DNA from: Psococerastis gibbosa
Lineage: Eukaryota; Arthropoda; Insecta; Psocodea; Psocidae
Direction of reading: 5' to 3'
Length of the DNA stretch: 64,000 nucleotides
Assembly: GCA_963971405.1 (NCBI GenBank)
Contig: OZ020488.1
Location: 39,662,888-39,726,887, forward strand
Part shown: in pieces, positions 63,301 through 63,583 of the stretch
How the letters are laid out: each line of letters opens with the position of its first letter
Numbering within the stretch: the stretch's first letter is position 1
Program-made: the position numbers and the translations under genes
Notes under the pieces: model-generated
Database searches by the model: none
Seen by the model: only the letters and a program-made list of their open reading frames with translations
What the model was told of the DNA's origin: nothing

Positions 63301-63423
63301 TTTGTGGGCAAGAGAGGGTCTTGGGCTCCAGCTCGACCAGGTCCAGGTTCGAGGCGATGTCGTCCGCGTCGCACGACATCGACTCCCCATCCAGCGACTC
63401 TGGGCAGTCGTCCATCCTCAGAC
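49..63423 (-). CDS. Met: Methoprene-tolerant (Met) bHLH-PAS juvenile hormone receptor, 8 exons in window, 3' end missing
   Basis: Nuclear bHLH-PAS transcription factor that, in arthropods, binds juvenile hormone or methyl farnesoate through PAS-B and pairs with the Taiman/SRC coactivator at E-box-like sites (family knowledge). CDS blocks, in transcript order: 63415-63282, 44643-44599, 17329-17163, 16259-16183, 14423-14334, 12725-12444, 11865-11751, 309-49. All borders are AG/GT and every phase matches, giving 390 residues without a stop. Predicted order: acidic leader 1-59, bHLH about 60-115, PAS-A about 137-325, PAS-B from about 330 and cut at the window edge. The bHLH (NLAEKKRRD, LVPMVASS, MDKTSVLRL), PAS-A (YLGHSQNDLMGQDLY) and PAS-B (EYITRH, FMHRDD) segments fit Met/Gce better than ARNT, Cycle or Clock. 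Introns are about 18.6, 27.3, 0.9, 1.8, 1.6, 0.6 and 11.4 kb. A Met paralogue cannot be excluded from one locus. Confidence 0.93.
845..1065. repeat. dispersed repeat with box B-like motif, old copy
   Basis: Shares GATTATAGTGG, TCGAACCACTTGGG, CGATTAATTCGGAGGTGACC and CTGTGCACA in order with 43470-43665; diverged. The complement of TCGAACCACTT resembles a Pol III box B, so a SINE origin is possible. Confidence 0.5.
1770..1925. repeat. dispersed repeat (GGTGGTAGCGTGCTTGTACTT family)
   Basis: Copies at 1770-1925 and 31345-31490 in one orientation and at 30145-30290 and 20395-20460 + 20639-20705 in the other. Shared order: GGTAGCGTGCTTGTACTT, CACCTTGCG, GTGTCGT, CTATTAGGT, GATACATTCA. Type unknown. 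Confidence 0.6.
1990..2150 (+). mobile_element. LINE 3' end with (AGTA)n tail
   Basis: Frames read M-N-A-E-H-P-P-E-C-P and RRYWSARHQMAN, the C-terminal end of a reverse transcriptase family also seen at 17880-18095. A TAAGTAAGTAAG tail follows. Confidence 0.5.
2968..3235. repeat. dispersed repeat, uninterrupted copy
   Basis: GGACTCGTATCTGTACTTGG through GGTCGTTGGCATTGGACAAGG to CTCTAGGTCCATAAAAAGTCC. The same order is found at 48630-48800 plus 49649-49735. Partial relatives lie near 4590-4690, 20970-21130 and 41200-41310. Type unknown. Confidence 0.6.
3461..3652. mobile_element. hAT-like MITE with G-tract arms
   Basis: Element 3469-3644 starts CAGGGACGGATCCAGCC and ends TGTATCCGTCCATG, with G-runs just inside each end. 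Flanks GTGATTCC and GTGTTTCC agree at 7 of 8 positions, the 8-bp duplication of hAT elements. Related copies: 20461-20638 and 31826-31988. Confidence 0.7.
4310..5380. repeat. two diverged copies of a local duplication
   Basis: About 4310-4470 and 5210-5380 share, in order, ATGTCCT, a Cys/Pro-codon-like TTTATTCCA segment, ACTGGAACCTCCC-like, AAGGTC and GGTCAC, then TATTAAATGAATAC-like. No coding function is seen. The stretch also holds C-runs at 5104. Confidence 0.4.
6577..6724. mobile_element. palindromic MITE with TAA duplication (Harbinger-like)
   Basis: The 142-bp element 6580-6721 starts GGCACTTATTCC and ends GGAATATGCGCC; its two halves are inverted copies joined at a short loop near 6650. 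TAA flanks both sides (6577-6579, 6722-6724). A 3-bp TTA/TAA duplication and short GGC ends are typical of PIF/Harbinger-derived MITEs; no transposase is present. Confidence 0.7.
6890..9134 (-). mobile_element. non-LTR retrotransposon (LINE), 5'-truncated, reverse transcriptase frame intact
   Basis: An uninterrupted minus-strand frame runs from 9134 to the stop at 7017 (about 705 codons; it has no obvious ATG at its head). Reverse transcriptase blocks appear in order: GNYRPISIVP near residue 287, QHGFRRGKST near 323, DLSKAFD at 359-365, GVPQGSVLGPLLF near 415, and the catalytic FADD at 441-444, followed by the usual C-terminal CR1/Jockey-type region (LFHSHINYGILLWG). The apurinic endonuclease that should precede it is absent, so the copy is 5'-truncated at about 9130. 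Downstream (6895-6985) are degenerate TAATATTACAT-type repeats that look like its 3' tail. The intact frame suggests a young insertion. Exact clade is uncertain. Confidence 0.88.
9142..9200 (+). promoter_or_regulatory. TATA-like box, initiator and 5'UTR of the cysteine-rich peptide gene
   Basis: TATATAA lies at 9142-9148. About 32-35 bases downstream is GCAGTTAG (9175-9182), close to an arthropod initiator (TCAGT). A short leader of roughly 25 bases then reaches the ATG at 9201. The spacing suits a compact inducible promoter. The positions are inferred from motif spacing only. Confidence 0.5.
9201..10102 (+). CDS. secreted cysteine-rich peptide, 64 aa, two exons, nested in a Met intron
   Basis: Exon 1 (9201-9255) starts at ATG and encodes MRFLYFCLVLILLSVVLP, a clear signal peptide, ending in phase 1 at GTAAGT (9256-9261). 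Exon 2 (9963-10102) follows TTTCTTTCAG, begins with EVVSDCWWTGC and stops at TGA 10100-10102. The mature part of about 43-46 residues has six cysteines spaced C-x4-C-x9-C-x13-C-x9-CC, with tandem Trp after the first Cys, a SWAVKGC segment, and an Arg-rich CC end. Three disulphides are likely. A terminal CC recalls beta-defensin-like and arthropod toxin-like knottin peptides, but the spacing does not match the classical invertebrate defensins; an agatoxin-like secreted peptide family is possible. Host defence is a reasonable guess, not shown. It lies antiparallel inside the last visible Met intron. Confidence 0.82.
9535..9645 (+). mobile_element. SINE tail fragment inside the peptide-gene intron
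   Basis: GAGTGTAAGAGAGGGCTTTA, CCGCTAGGTTGGCTTAGTAA and a TTATTTATTTATAA tail match the 3' part of the SINE. It is in sense with the host peptide gene. Confidence 0.6.
9700..9915. repeat. dispersed repeat in the peptide-gene intron
   Basis: CGACCGCCATCTTGAAAC, CTGGTTAACGAATTC, GTCAAGTTTCATTGAAACCGG recur in the same order at 28262-28375 (CGGCCACCATCTTGTAAC, CTGGTTAACAAACTC, GCCAAGTTTCATCAAAACCGG). Confidence 0.55.
10235..10240 (+). terminator. polyadenylation signal of the cysteine-rich peptide gene
   Basis: AATAAA occurs 133 bases after the TGA stop, with a GT/T-rich stretch (TCGTTGTTGTTTTTGG) about 10-25 bases further on, as expected for a cleavage site region. Confidence 0.6.
10597..10855 (+). 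mobile_element. LINE reverse transcriptase C-terminal fragment
   Basis: Reads KRKLAYFGNFITNKKYCF, RAPGRRRTSWMKTLRQWFG and FRAAG, the conserved end of an RTE/I-type reverse transcriptase (family pattern: R-K-L-x-Y-F-G-H, GRRR-x-SWLKNL-RQWFG). The same piece recurs at 16545-16775, 32100-32325 and 54855-54960 on + and 30285-30520 on -. Confidence 0.6.
11460..11690 (+). mobile_element. possible Penelope-like element remnant (GIY-YIG region)
   Basis: The plus strand reads F-Y-I-G-P-T-G-R near 11490-11520 and, after a frameshift, MKEHKKNVGLSR, together resembling the GIY-YIG endonuclease domain (YIGxTGR then an R/K-E-H motif) of Penelope-like retroelements. Stops and frameshifts show it is dead. 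The fragment is short and the call rests on these two motifs. Confidence 0.35.
11751..11865 (-). CDS. Met: Met exon ending PAS-A
   Basis: 115 nt with acceptor TTTTGTCTAG and a weaker GTACGA donor (11749-11750 are the GT). Phase 0 in, phase 1 out. It begins GTSRADQREYENVHIMGVLR: the Y-E-x-V-H-I-M-G-x-L-R strand is diagnostic of the late PAS-A region in Met. A basic linker follows, ending TRSRRNK. The last G joins AT of the next exon to make Asp. The donor is the least canonical border in the gene, but the domain logic and phase both require it. Confidence 0.9.
12444..12725 (-). CDS. Met: Met PAS-A exon with long Ser/Gly/Asp-rich loop
   Basis: 282 nt, 94 codons, phase 0 both ends, bounded by TTCTTCACAG and GTGAGTA (12437-12443). 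It starts NDLMGQDLYSIVHEDDRDEL, the PAS-A core helices, and ends RRSFYLRMSPK, the next conserved strand. Between them (about 12477-12644) lie some 56 residues of low complexity rich in Ser, Gly, Asp and Pro, with a CC pair; this loop is likely disordered. Base composition is clearly more GC-rich than the surrounding introns. The open frame reads through on both sides into intron (12306-12443 and 12726-12929); those extensions are not coding. Confidence 0.93.
12870..13720. repeat. local duplications, purine-rich, in the Met intron before the PAS-A loop exon
   Basis: TGACAT..GGCAAAGACAAG blocks at about 12904-12930 and 13612-13638 are direct repeats. GGAGAACTCCGTAACTGGG (13098), GGAAAACTCCGCTGCTGGG (13338) and GAAAAACGTCTCAACG (13466) are related units about 125-240 bp apart. 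The + strand is GA-rich, so the Met transcript is CU-rich here. A (AAT)n run is at 13211-13230. Confidence 0.5.
14334..14423 (-). CDS. Met: Met PAS-A exon (N-terminal strands)
   Basis: 90 nt, 30 codons, phase 0 at both ends, bounded by TTTTCAG and GTAAGT (14328-14333). It encodes HMEGFLLIVTAAARIIFVSH followed by TIEEYLGHSQ, the canonical first beta-strands of PAS-A (GFLLIV, then I-F-V-S) and the YLGHSQ turn found in Met proteins. The exon is too short to stand out as an open frame and was found by following splice phase from its neighbours. Confidence 0.92.
14758..15105. mobile_element. foldback element with GGCACCCCAAAATC ends
   Basis: Starts ATTGGCATCCCAAAATC and ends GATTTTGGGGTGCCAAT, AT-rich inside. 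Related copies at about 19110-19465 and 39785-40315. It lies in the Met intron between 14424 and 16182. Confidence 0.6.
15516..15680. mobile_element. palindromic MITE, same superfamily
   Basis: Inverted arms begin GGCGGGTATTCCACATACG at 15516 and end with the complement at 15677. The core shares the GACGTNNTAGCAGACATT segment with the copy at 6580. The flanks are ATA and TAA, so the duplication is imperfect. Confidence 0.65.
16183..16259 (-). CDS. Met: Met exon linking bHLH to PAS-A
   Basis: 77 nt between a TTGTGTTTCAG acceptor and a GTTAGT donor (16177-16182). The bHLH exon ends with a single A, which with the first two bases CA makes Thr. Then come 25 codons ending NLSRALME. This is the usual bHLH-to-PAS linker and the first helix of PAS-A; the next exon continues directly with HMEGFLLIV. 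Phase 1 in, phase 0 out. Confidence 0.9.
16545..16775 (+). mobile_element. LINE reverse transcriptase C-terminal fragment
   Basis: AAACTAACATACTTCGGCC, GGGAAGATAGAAGGACTGAGGG and a REWFG-like segment, with frameshifts; same family as 10597. It lies in the short Met intron between 16260 and 17162. Confidence 0.5.
16945..17036. mobile_element. short hAT-like MITE (CAAGG-CGTAGCC ends)
   Basis: 76 bp (16953-17028) with ends CAAGGCGTAGCC and GGCTACGGCCTTG enclosing G and C homopolymers. The flanks TCTGGCTC and TCTGGCCC match at 7 of 8. It sits in the 0.9-kb intron between the Met bHLH exon and the next exon. Confidence 0.7.
17163..17329 (-). CDS. Met: Met bHLH exon
   Basis: The 167-nt exon has acceptor TTGGTTACAG and donor GTAAGT (17157-17162), entering in phase 2 and leaving in phase 1. 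It carries a complete basic helix-loop-helix of 55 residues: basic region SSRELRNLAEKKRRD with the Asn/Glu/Arg-Arg pattern of E-box readers, helix 1 TLNTHINELSTLVPM, loop VASSTKKMDK, and helix 2 TSVLRLSATYIRM. The loop and helix 2 are those of the Met/Gce branch, distinct from Clock (NARKMDKSTVLQ type) and from ARNT/Cycle. No nuclear localisation signal other than the basic region is evident. Confidence 0.93.
17398..17543. mobile_element. palindromic MITE in the intron upstream of the bHLH exon
   Basis: 140-bp foldback (17401-17540) with arms GGCGGGGTTTTCACCGAC and CCCCGCC, and core GACGTGGTAGCAGA. It lies only about 70 bp upstream (in transcript sense) of the Met bHLH exon acceptor, so a hairpin could form in the pre-mRNA close to that splice site. 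The flanks are TAA and TTA. Confidence 0.7.
17880..18115 (+). mobile_element. LINE 3' end, same family, with (AGTA)n tail
   Basis: Open frame reading CDLCGHPRMDAEHLASFPA then ARRYWSARHQMADMPRVGVG and stop, a zinc-knuckle-like C-terminus typical of non-LTR reverse transcriptases, followed by TAAGTAAGTATG repeats. It lies about 550 bp from the Met bHLH exon, in antisense orientation to Met. Confidence 0.6.
18350..18880. repeat. direct duplication about 365 bp apart
   Basis: TTGATTCAGAACAGAAAGC through TTTGATACAATTGAATCAATGTAGGCG occurs at 18412-18483 and again at 18780-18854, with a weaker partial copy near 18640. Confidence 0.65.
19110..19465. mobile_element. foldback element, second copy
   Basis: Contains AAGACTACTTCAAACATCAT near 19200 and its inverse ATGATGCATCAAGTAGTCTT near 19342, with the same AT-rich flanks as 14758-15105. 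Outer ends are degraded. Confidence 0.55.
19505..19600 (+). mobile_element. SINE tail fragment
   Basis: GAGTGTAAGAGAGACGGCC through AAAGTCATTATTTATTTATT, as in the SINE 3' end, just before the 124-bp tandem array. Confidence 0.55.
19618..20035. repeat. tandem array, about 124-bp unit, 3.4 copies
   Basis: Units start with GAAGAGGTCAAAATTTAACC near 19618, 19739, 19866 and 19990 and end in a variable (CAA)n run. The unit contains GGGTCGCTCTATGGGCCCTC, the reverse of a segment beside the dispersed repeat at about 43395-43450, so it probably amplified from that repeat's 3' end. Confidence 0.75.
20461..20638. mobile_element. hAT-like MITE inserted in another repeat
   Basis: Same family as 3469. 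It splits a repeat whose uninterrupted copy is at 30145-30290: the left half ends at 20460 and the right half resumes at 20639. Flanks TCGTTGAG and GTGTTGAG match at 6 of 8. Confidence 0.65.
21600..21740 (+). mobile_element. LINE C-terminal fragment
   Basis: Frame reads C-E-E-L-K-R-N-A-Q-D-R-E-S-W-R and LLPTNR then stop. A sibling at 39505-39670 reads GRPRDEYLQQVKHDLG and SYVELKRACQ. Confidence 0.5.
22140..24060. other. intronic stretch without recognised gene
   Basis: Within the 27-kb Met intron. Several short open frames occur on both strands (for example 22536-22781, 23071-23412) but none shows a domain, consistent splice signals or conserved motif that I recognise. Decayed repeats are likely. 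Confidence 0.5.
24290..24840 (+). mobile_element. LINE C-terminal fragment containing a reversed SINE tail
   Basis: RRKNVRGPLAE, GRPRNRWKD-like (24595-24630) and R-W-W-S-V-S-Q-N-R-D (24660-24688), then a reverse SINE tail (24690-24775), then W-R-S-V-V-E-K-V-K-A-H resumes at 24785. The SINE interrupts the LINE frame. Confidence 0.5.
24838..25034 (-). mobile_element. tRNA-Glu-derived SINE copy
   Basis: The same head (24963-25032), with GGTTCGAGTCC and ACCCGATC, body and tail as at 29140. A second tail fragment lies directly downstream at 24690-24775 in the same orientation. Confidence 0.75.
26232..26370 (+). mobile_element. SINE copy without tRNA-like head
   Basis: Body TACATTTTCTGGCCATGC, AGGCGGTCCCGGGCC, GTGTAAGAGAGGGC, then an AT-rich tail. 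The tRNA-related part is missing. Confidence 0.6.
26375..26540 (-). mobile_element. LINE C-terminal fragment
   Basis: Minus frame reads ELYAIYQEPKIVAEIKRARI then RWLGHVQRMPDNMATRAAL, the conserved region after the reverse transcriptase domain in many non-LTR elements. Confidence 0.65.
26897..27118. mobile_element. hAT-like MITE with perfect 8-bp duplication
   Basis: 206-bp element (26905-27110) with ends CAAGGCCGTAGCC and GGCTACGGCCTTG. The 8-bp flanks ACATGGAA are identical (26897-26904, 27111-27118). Long G and C runs lie just inside the ends around an AT-rich centre. Confidence 0.82.
27668..28100. mobile_element. long palindromic-ended MITE with TTA duplication
   Basis: 427-bp element (27671-28097) with terminal inverted repeats of over 50 bp starting GGTGCCCATTCCACATACG. 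TTA flanks both ends. The interior (CTATGCCATTG, ATGGCGTCATGTGATATG) is shared with the copies at 35370, 38576 and 53520. Confidence 0.75.
29140..29363 (-). mobile_element. tRNA-Glu-derived SINE, full-length copy
   Basis: Minus strand: the tRNA-like head (29293-29362) has box A-like TAGCGTAGTGG, an anticodon-loop segment CTTTCACCC as in tRNA-Glu(UUC), box B GGTTCGAGTCC, and acceptor arms TGTAGC/GCTACA. A body follows (TTTCTGGCCATGCTTTGGAGG, AGGCGGTCCCGGGTCGTCC, GAGGGCTTTATAGCC) and the tail is (ATTT)n-like. It is not a functional tRNA gene because several arms are mismatched. Confidence 0.8.
30285..30520 (-). mobile_element. LINE reverse transcriptase C-terminal fragment
   Basis: Minus-strand frames read MRNEKYRLLHGKI and LVEKPEAVVWQ/ SWLKNLRQWFGKST with AFRVEIAKI-like ending; same family as 10597. 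Confidence 0.55.
31715..32075 (+). mobile_element. SINE copy interrupted by a hAT MITE
   Basis: The head ends GGTTTGAGTCCCACACTTGCTACA, then TTTCTGGCCATGCTTTGGAGG. The body breaks at 31825 and resumes at 31989 with AAGAGAGGGAATTATAGCCC, then an AT-rich tail. Confidence 0.7.
31818..31996. mobile_element. hAT-like MITE inserted inside a SINE
   Basis: 163 bp (31826-31988), CAGGGACAGATCC to CATCCGTACATG, with identical 8-bp flanks AAGAGAGG. The duplicated AAGAGAGG is part of the SINE consensus (GTGTAAGAGAGGGCTTTA), so the host SINE is older. Confidence 0.82.
32100..32505 (+). mobile_element. two adjacent LINE C-terminal fragments
   Basis: 32100-32325 reads MRNKKYRLLHLIIQGNIEVL and SWLKNLRQWFGKTTTSLF. 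32350-32505 reads R-G-R-R-P-G-K-R-W-R-N-Q-I-E-D-Y, the end of a different family. Confidence 0.5.
32880..33495 (+). mobile_element. LINE 3' end with TTTGATTTGATT tail
   Basis: In several frames a CR1/Jockey-like C-terminal pattern is seen (MTAPKIFNLI, SFKHLINLWL), then an untranslated stretch ending GGAATAAATATATATTTGATTTGATTTGA, a microsatellite-like tail. Confidence 0.5.
34141..34994. mobile_element. 850-bp element, orientation 1
   Basis: Begins TACTGCTTTCCAATTTATACG, includes CTGTCTGTCTGTC and GGCAAACTACTCGGTCGAT segments, a C-homopolymer near 34860, and ends ACTCGGACCGGTTCTTTG. It is homologous over its full length, inverted, to 48801-49648. Weak inverted ends (GCTTTCCAATTTA / TAAATTGGAAAGC). 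No intact protein. Short related fragments occur near 3780-4050, 25565-25760, 30770-30960, 51433, 61960-62115 and 62695-62840. Confidence 0.7.
35254..35345. mobile_element. partial hAT-like MITE
   Basis: Begins CAAGGCCGTAGCCAGGATTTTTTCGG with a long G-run, then AT-rich sequence similar to the centre of 26905-27110. No right terminus is seen before the Harbinger-like element at 35370. Confidence 0.5.
35367..35811. mobile_element. long palindromic-ended MITE with TAA duplication
   Basis: 439 bp (35370-35808), nearly identical to the element at 27671 through most of its length, flanked by TAA on both sides. High similarity between two copies 7.7 kb apart indicates recent movement. Confidence 0.78.
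36415..36650. repeat. same dispersed repeat, full copy
   Basis: CGGCCGCCATACCAAGTTG to GGGACTGTGTCAAACC; nearly identical to 43723-43950. Confidence 0.65.
37450..37595. repeat. poly-T and (TA)n microsatellites
   Basis: A run of T at 37464-37482 and (TA)n at 37569-37585. A second (TA)n lies at 56933-56948. Similar long homopolymers of G/C or A/T (e.g. 21803-21818, 25758-25780, 34862-34878, 55951-55964) are scattered through the introns. Confidence 0.8.
38502..38887. mobile_element. composite MITE: one palindromic element inserted into the centre of another
   Basis: The outer element (38505-38884, TTA at both ends) has arms containing GACGTGGTAGCAGACATTC and its complement. Exactly in its central loop sits a second element (38576-38813) with arms GGTGGCGTTTCCACCGACC, flanked by TTA and TAA. 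The inner copy carries the conserved CTATGCCAT interior. Confidence 0.72.
39495..39680 (+). mobile_element. LINE C-terminal fragment
   Basis: MEGVNRRGRPRDEYLQQVKH followed by ELKRACQ and a tryptophan-arginine end, same family as 21600. Confidence 0.5.
39785..40315. mobile_element. foldback element, third copy, interrupted by a hAT MITE
   Basis: Left part (GGCAAGTTATTAAAGATTTGG) and right part (AACACTACTTCATGCATCAT onward to TTGTGGTGCTAATTTTC) match 19110-19465. The 190-bp hAT element 39863-40052 separates them. Confidence 0.55.
39863..40052. mobile_element. hAT-like MITE inserted in a foldback element
   Basis: Ends CAAGGGCGGATCTAG and GTGGATCCACCATTG, G and C runs inside. It interrupts the foldback family also present at 14758 and 19110. 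The flanking 8-mers are only partly alike (TCGTATAA / TCATGTTA). Confidence 0.6.
40330..43390. other. intronic stretch without recognised gene
   Basis: Mostly AT-rich. Contains small repeat pieces (GGCGCGCTCAAATGT at 41850, also seen at 3368 and 51650; dispersed-repeat traces near 41200-41310 and 42720). No exon-like feature seen. Confidence 0.5.
43466..43960. repeat. inverted pair of the same dispersed repeat
   Basis: 43470-43665 and 43723-43910 are opposite-orientation copies of about 190 bp separated by roughly 60 bases: GTCCGCTGGATTCAACTTGG ends the left arm and CCAAGTTGAATCCAGCGGAC opens the right. Transcribed as part of Met pre-mRNA they could form a long hairpin. Confidence 0.7.
43970..44462 (+). 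mobile_element. LINE reverse transcriptase C-terminal fragment
   Basis: Y-S-S-E-T-W-N-L-T-V near 44060, KLRVLVRKTIRTIW, RIRWTRRKNVRRPFAEKD, GRPRKRWKDEL-like near 44310, LRWWSVVQNRDEWRSDVEQA and stop. Same family as 24290 and the short tail at 60460-60535. It lies 135 bp from the Met 45-nt exon, antisense to Met. Confidence 0.6.
44599..44643 (-). CDS. Met: Met 45-nt symmetric exon
   Basis: On the minus strand a long pyrimidine run ending TTGTTGCAG precedes 45 nt and an exact GTAAGT donor (44593-44598). Entered in phase 2 from the leader exon, it encodes DDDLGSLSSGSSCH framed by two Arg codons that are each split across a junction (CG|A). It leaves in phase 2, so skipping it also keeps the frame: both the leader exon and this exon end in CG and both continue with A. 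It lies alone between introns of 18.6 and 27.3 kb. The frame fit and the splice signals support a real exon. Whether it is constitutive or alternative is not visible. Confidence 0.75.
45058..45230 (-). mobile_element. tRNA-Glu-derived SINE copy, head truncated
   Basis: Tail and body (AAGCCAACCTAGCGGAGTTAC, GGCCCGGGAACGCC) with box B GGCTCGAGCC and TTTCACCCGAAA. The 5' part of the tRNA-like head is lost after GAAAGTGGAATCC. Confidence 0.65.
45640..46540 (+). repeat. degenerate tandem array with tRNA-like units
   Basis: Recurrent blocks: CAATGAACTTA-like at 45774, 45993, 46251 and 46411; TAGTGGTAAGGTC-like at 45914 and 46472 (variants at 45709 and 46335); and TAAAGTCA-x-TGTTCGAGTC-like at 45737, 45850, 45942, 46204 and 46356. 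The second and third blocks resemble tRNA box A and box B at tRNA-like spacing. Unit length varies from about 160 to 260 bp and similarity is low. Confidence 0.45.
46608..46752. mobile_element. foldback element (TTAACAA-GGGTTAGTTGG ends)
   Basis: Starts TTAACAAGGGGTTAGTTGG, contains CTTACATTGCC and its inverse GGCAATGTAAG, and ends near 46752. Copies at 51831-51984 and from 63584 to the window end. Confidence 0.55.
46755..48625. other. intronic stretch without recognised gene
   Basis: Within the first Met intron. Contains a local duplication: CTGTAAATTTGGATT..GTATCTGAATTA..GAGAAACATATC at 47754-47815 and again at 48512-48575. No coding feature recognised. Confidence 0.45.
48801..49648. mobile_element. 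850-bp element, orientation 2, inserted in another repeat
   Basis: Inverted full-length copy of 34141-34994. It splits a repeat whose uninterrupted version is at about 2968-3235: sequence up to CATACGGAAACAATACAAA is on the left and AATGTCCGAAATCCATGGGG resumes on the right at 49649. Confidence 0.72.
50573..50714. mobile_element. hAT-like MITE with perfect 8-bp duplication
   Basis: 126 bp (50581-50706), ends CAAGGCCGTAGCC and GGCTACGGCCTTG, identical flanks CTTCTAGG (50573-50580, 50707-50714). Same family as 26905. Confidence 0.82.
51469..51584. mobile_element. short palindromic MITE with TGA duplication
   Basis: 110 bp (51472-51581), arms GGCGCAAATTCCATTGACG and complement, core GACGTGGTAGCAGACATT, TGA on both sides. 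It interrupts the end of another repeat (GCTTTCCTATTTATACG at 51433) right after its AAGCTTTGTGA segment. Confidence 0.62.
51831..51984. mobile_element. foldback element, same family
   Basis: ATTTAACAAAGGGTTAGTTGG at the left and CCTTTGTTAAAT at the right, with TGTTAATAG / CTATTAACA inside. It ends about 10 bases from the donor of the candidate exon at 52000. Confidence 0.62.
52000..52061 (-). other. candidate alternative or untranslated exon in the first Met intron
   Basis: On the minus strand 62 nt lie between CCCACATCAG and an excellent AAG|GTAAGT donor (51994-51999), between the leader exon and the 45-nt exon of Met. All three frames are open, so coding cannot be inferred. Inserting it after the leader exon would shift the frame, so if real it belongs to another transcript, for instance an alternative first or 5'UTR exon. 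The acceptor has only a poor pyrimidine tract, and a foldback element ends just beside the donor. Confidence 0.25.
52090..53290. other. low-repeat intronic stretch
   Basis: AT-rich sequence without obvious repeats shared with the rest of the window. Short open frames (52407-52610, 52721-52927) are Lys/Phe/Asn-rich and look like chance frames. Confidence 0.45.
53371..53825. mobile_element. palindromic MITE with triplicated arm and a nested copy
   Basis: The left arm (GCGGGGTTTCCACCGACC to CAAGACTTA) is repeated at 53372, 53443 and 53514, an exact 71-bp period. The third copy belongs to a nested element that ends near 53753, after which the complementary right arm of the outer element resumes to 53825. 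TAA lies on the left side and TAT on the right. Confidence 0.68.
54000..57650. other. intronic stretch, no gene recognised
   Basis: Contains a LINE fragment at 54855-54960, G/C homopolymers at 54344, 55950 and 57637, and (TA)n at 56933. Otherwise unassigned. A short inverted segment around GGCCACAGTTTTTGAAGG / CCAAAAACTGTGGCC lies at 56358-56425. Confidence 0.45.
57815..58405. mobile_element. repeat with CGGTACACAC-type end, split by a hAT MITE
   Basis: Sequence around 57821 (AAGCTCGGTATACACTAC) and 57976-58024 continues after the hAT insertion at 58340-58400. The intact relative at 59490-59810 shows the joined order (GGGGAAAACCGTGCA, then CTTCTGCTACCAC, then AAAAGACGTCCGCAAATCGC). Confidence 0.55.
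58017..58339. mobile_element. hAT-like MITE with TCTAGA target
   Basis: 307 bp (58025-58331) with inverted ends CAGGGGTTCCCAAATTG and TTGGGAACCCCTG. Flanks ATCTAGAA and GTCTAGAA match at 7 of 8 and contain TCTAGA, a preferred target of some hAT lineages. It interrupts another element (see the entry at 57815). Confidence 0.8.
58994..59382. mobile_element. hAT-like MITE
   Basis: 373 bp (59002-59374), ends CAGCGGTTCTCAAACTGTGG and AGTTTGGGAACCACTG, flanks GCCTATAT and GTCTATAT (7 of 8). Related in its ends to 58025-58331. Confidence 0.78.
59490..59810. mobile_element. uninterrupted copy of the CGGTACACAC repeat
   Basis: Ends CCCGGTACACACGAACG and TTGTGTACCGAGCC form short inverted repeats. It contains several open frames in both directions, but none has a recognisable domain. 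No clear target duplication was found. Confidence 0.5.
60440..60550 (+). mobile_element. LINE 3' tail fragment with GAA repeat
   Basis: W-R-S-V-V-E-Q-A-K and GGGCTGTAGAGCCAGAAAATG followed by (GAA)n, as at the end of 43970-44462. Confidence 0.45.
60550..62690. other. intronic stretch, mostly unassigned
   Basis: Includes fragments of the 850-bp element at 61840-62115 and AT-rich sequence with (AAT)n at 61549-61570. No exon-like feature recognised on either strand. Confidence 0.45.
62850..63195 (-). mobile_element. LINE C-terminal fragment next to the first Met coding exon
   Basis: Minus frame reads AAEMRMLRRSCGVTLRDQRR, EKLREKRLNWWGREVRRDEN and VRRVMNGEIQGR with stops, a decayed reverse transcriptase C-terminus. 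Its 5' side lies about 85 bp from the Met first-exon donor. Confidence 0.6.
63282..63423 (-). CDS. Met: Met first coding exon: start codon and acidic N-terminal leader
   Basis: An acceptor (ctg on the + strand at 63424-63426) opens the exon. Eight 5'UTR bases precede ATG at 63415-63413, which has a strong context (A at -3, G at +4). It encodes 44 codons beginning MDDCPESLDGESM and ends with CG, phase 2, at a perfect GTAAGT donor (63276-63281). The leader is rich in Asp, Glu and Ser and has no domain. Because the exon starts at an acceptor, at least one upstream exon exists and probably lies beyond the right edge. The frame is open through the eight upstream bases, so an N-terminal extension from an earlier exon cannot be ruled out. 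Confidence 0.85.
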
Positions 63424-63464
63424 CTGTTCACAAATAAAAAAATGAAAATGTCAGTCATGGTTCA

Positions 63465-63583
63465 TAAGTCAGTAAGTACAGAGCAGTTGAATTATCACCC
63501 CATAGGTTGTTCGTTGGAGTCAAGCGTGTGCTACATTTTCAGACCATGCTTCCCTGACTCTCCCACAGGTAGGCTAGGTTGAG
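63465..63583 (+). mobile_element. diverged SINE copy
   Basis: ATCACCCCATAGGTTGTTCG, GTGTGCTACATTTTCAGACC and CCCACAGGTAGGC follow the SINE order with many substitutions. It lies next to the foldback element at 63584 and just upstream of the first Met coding exon. Confidence 0.45.
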
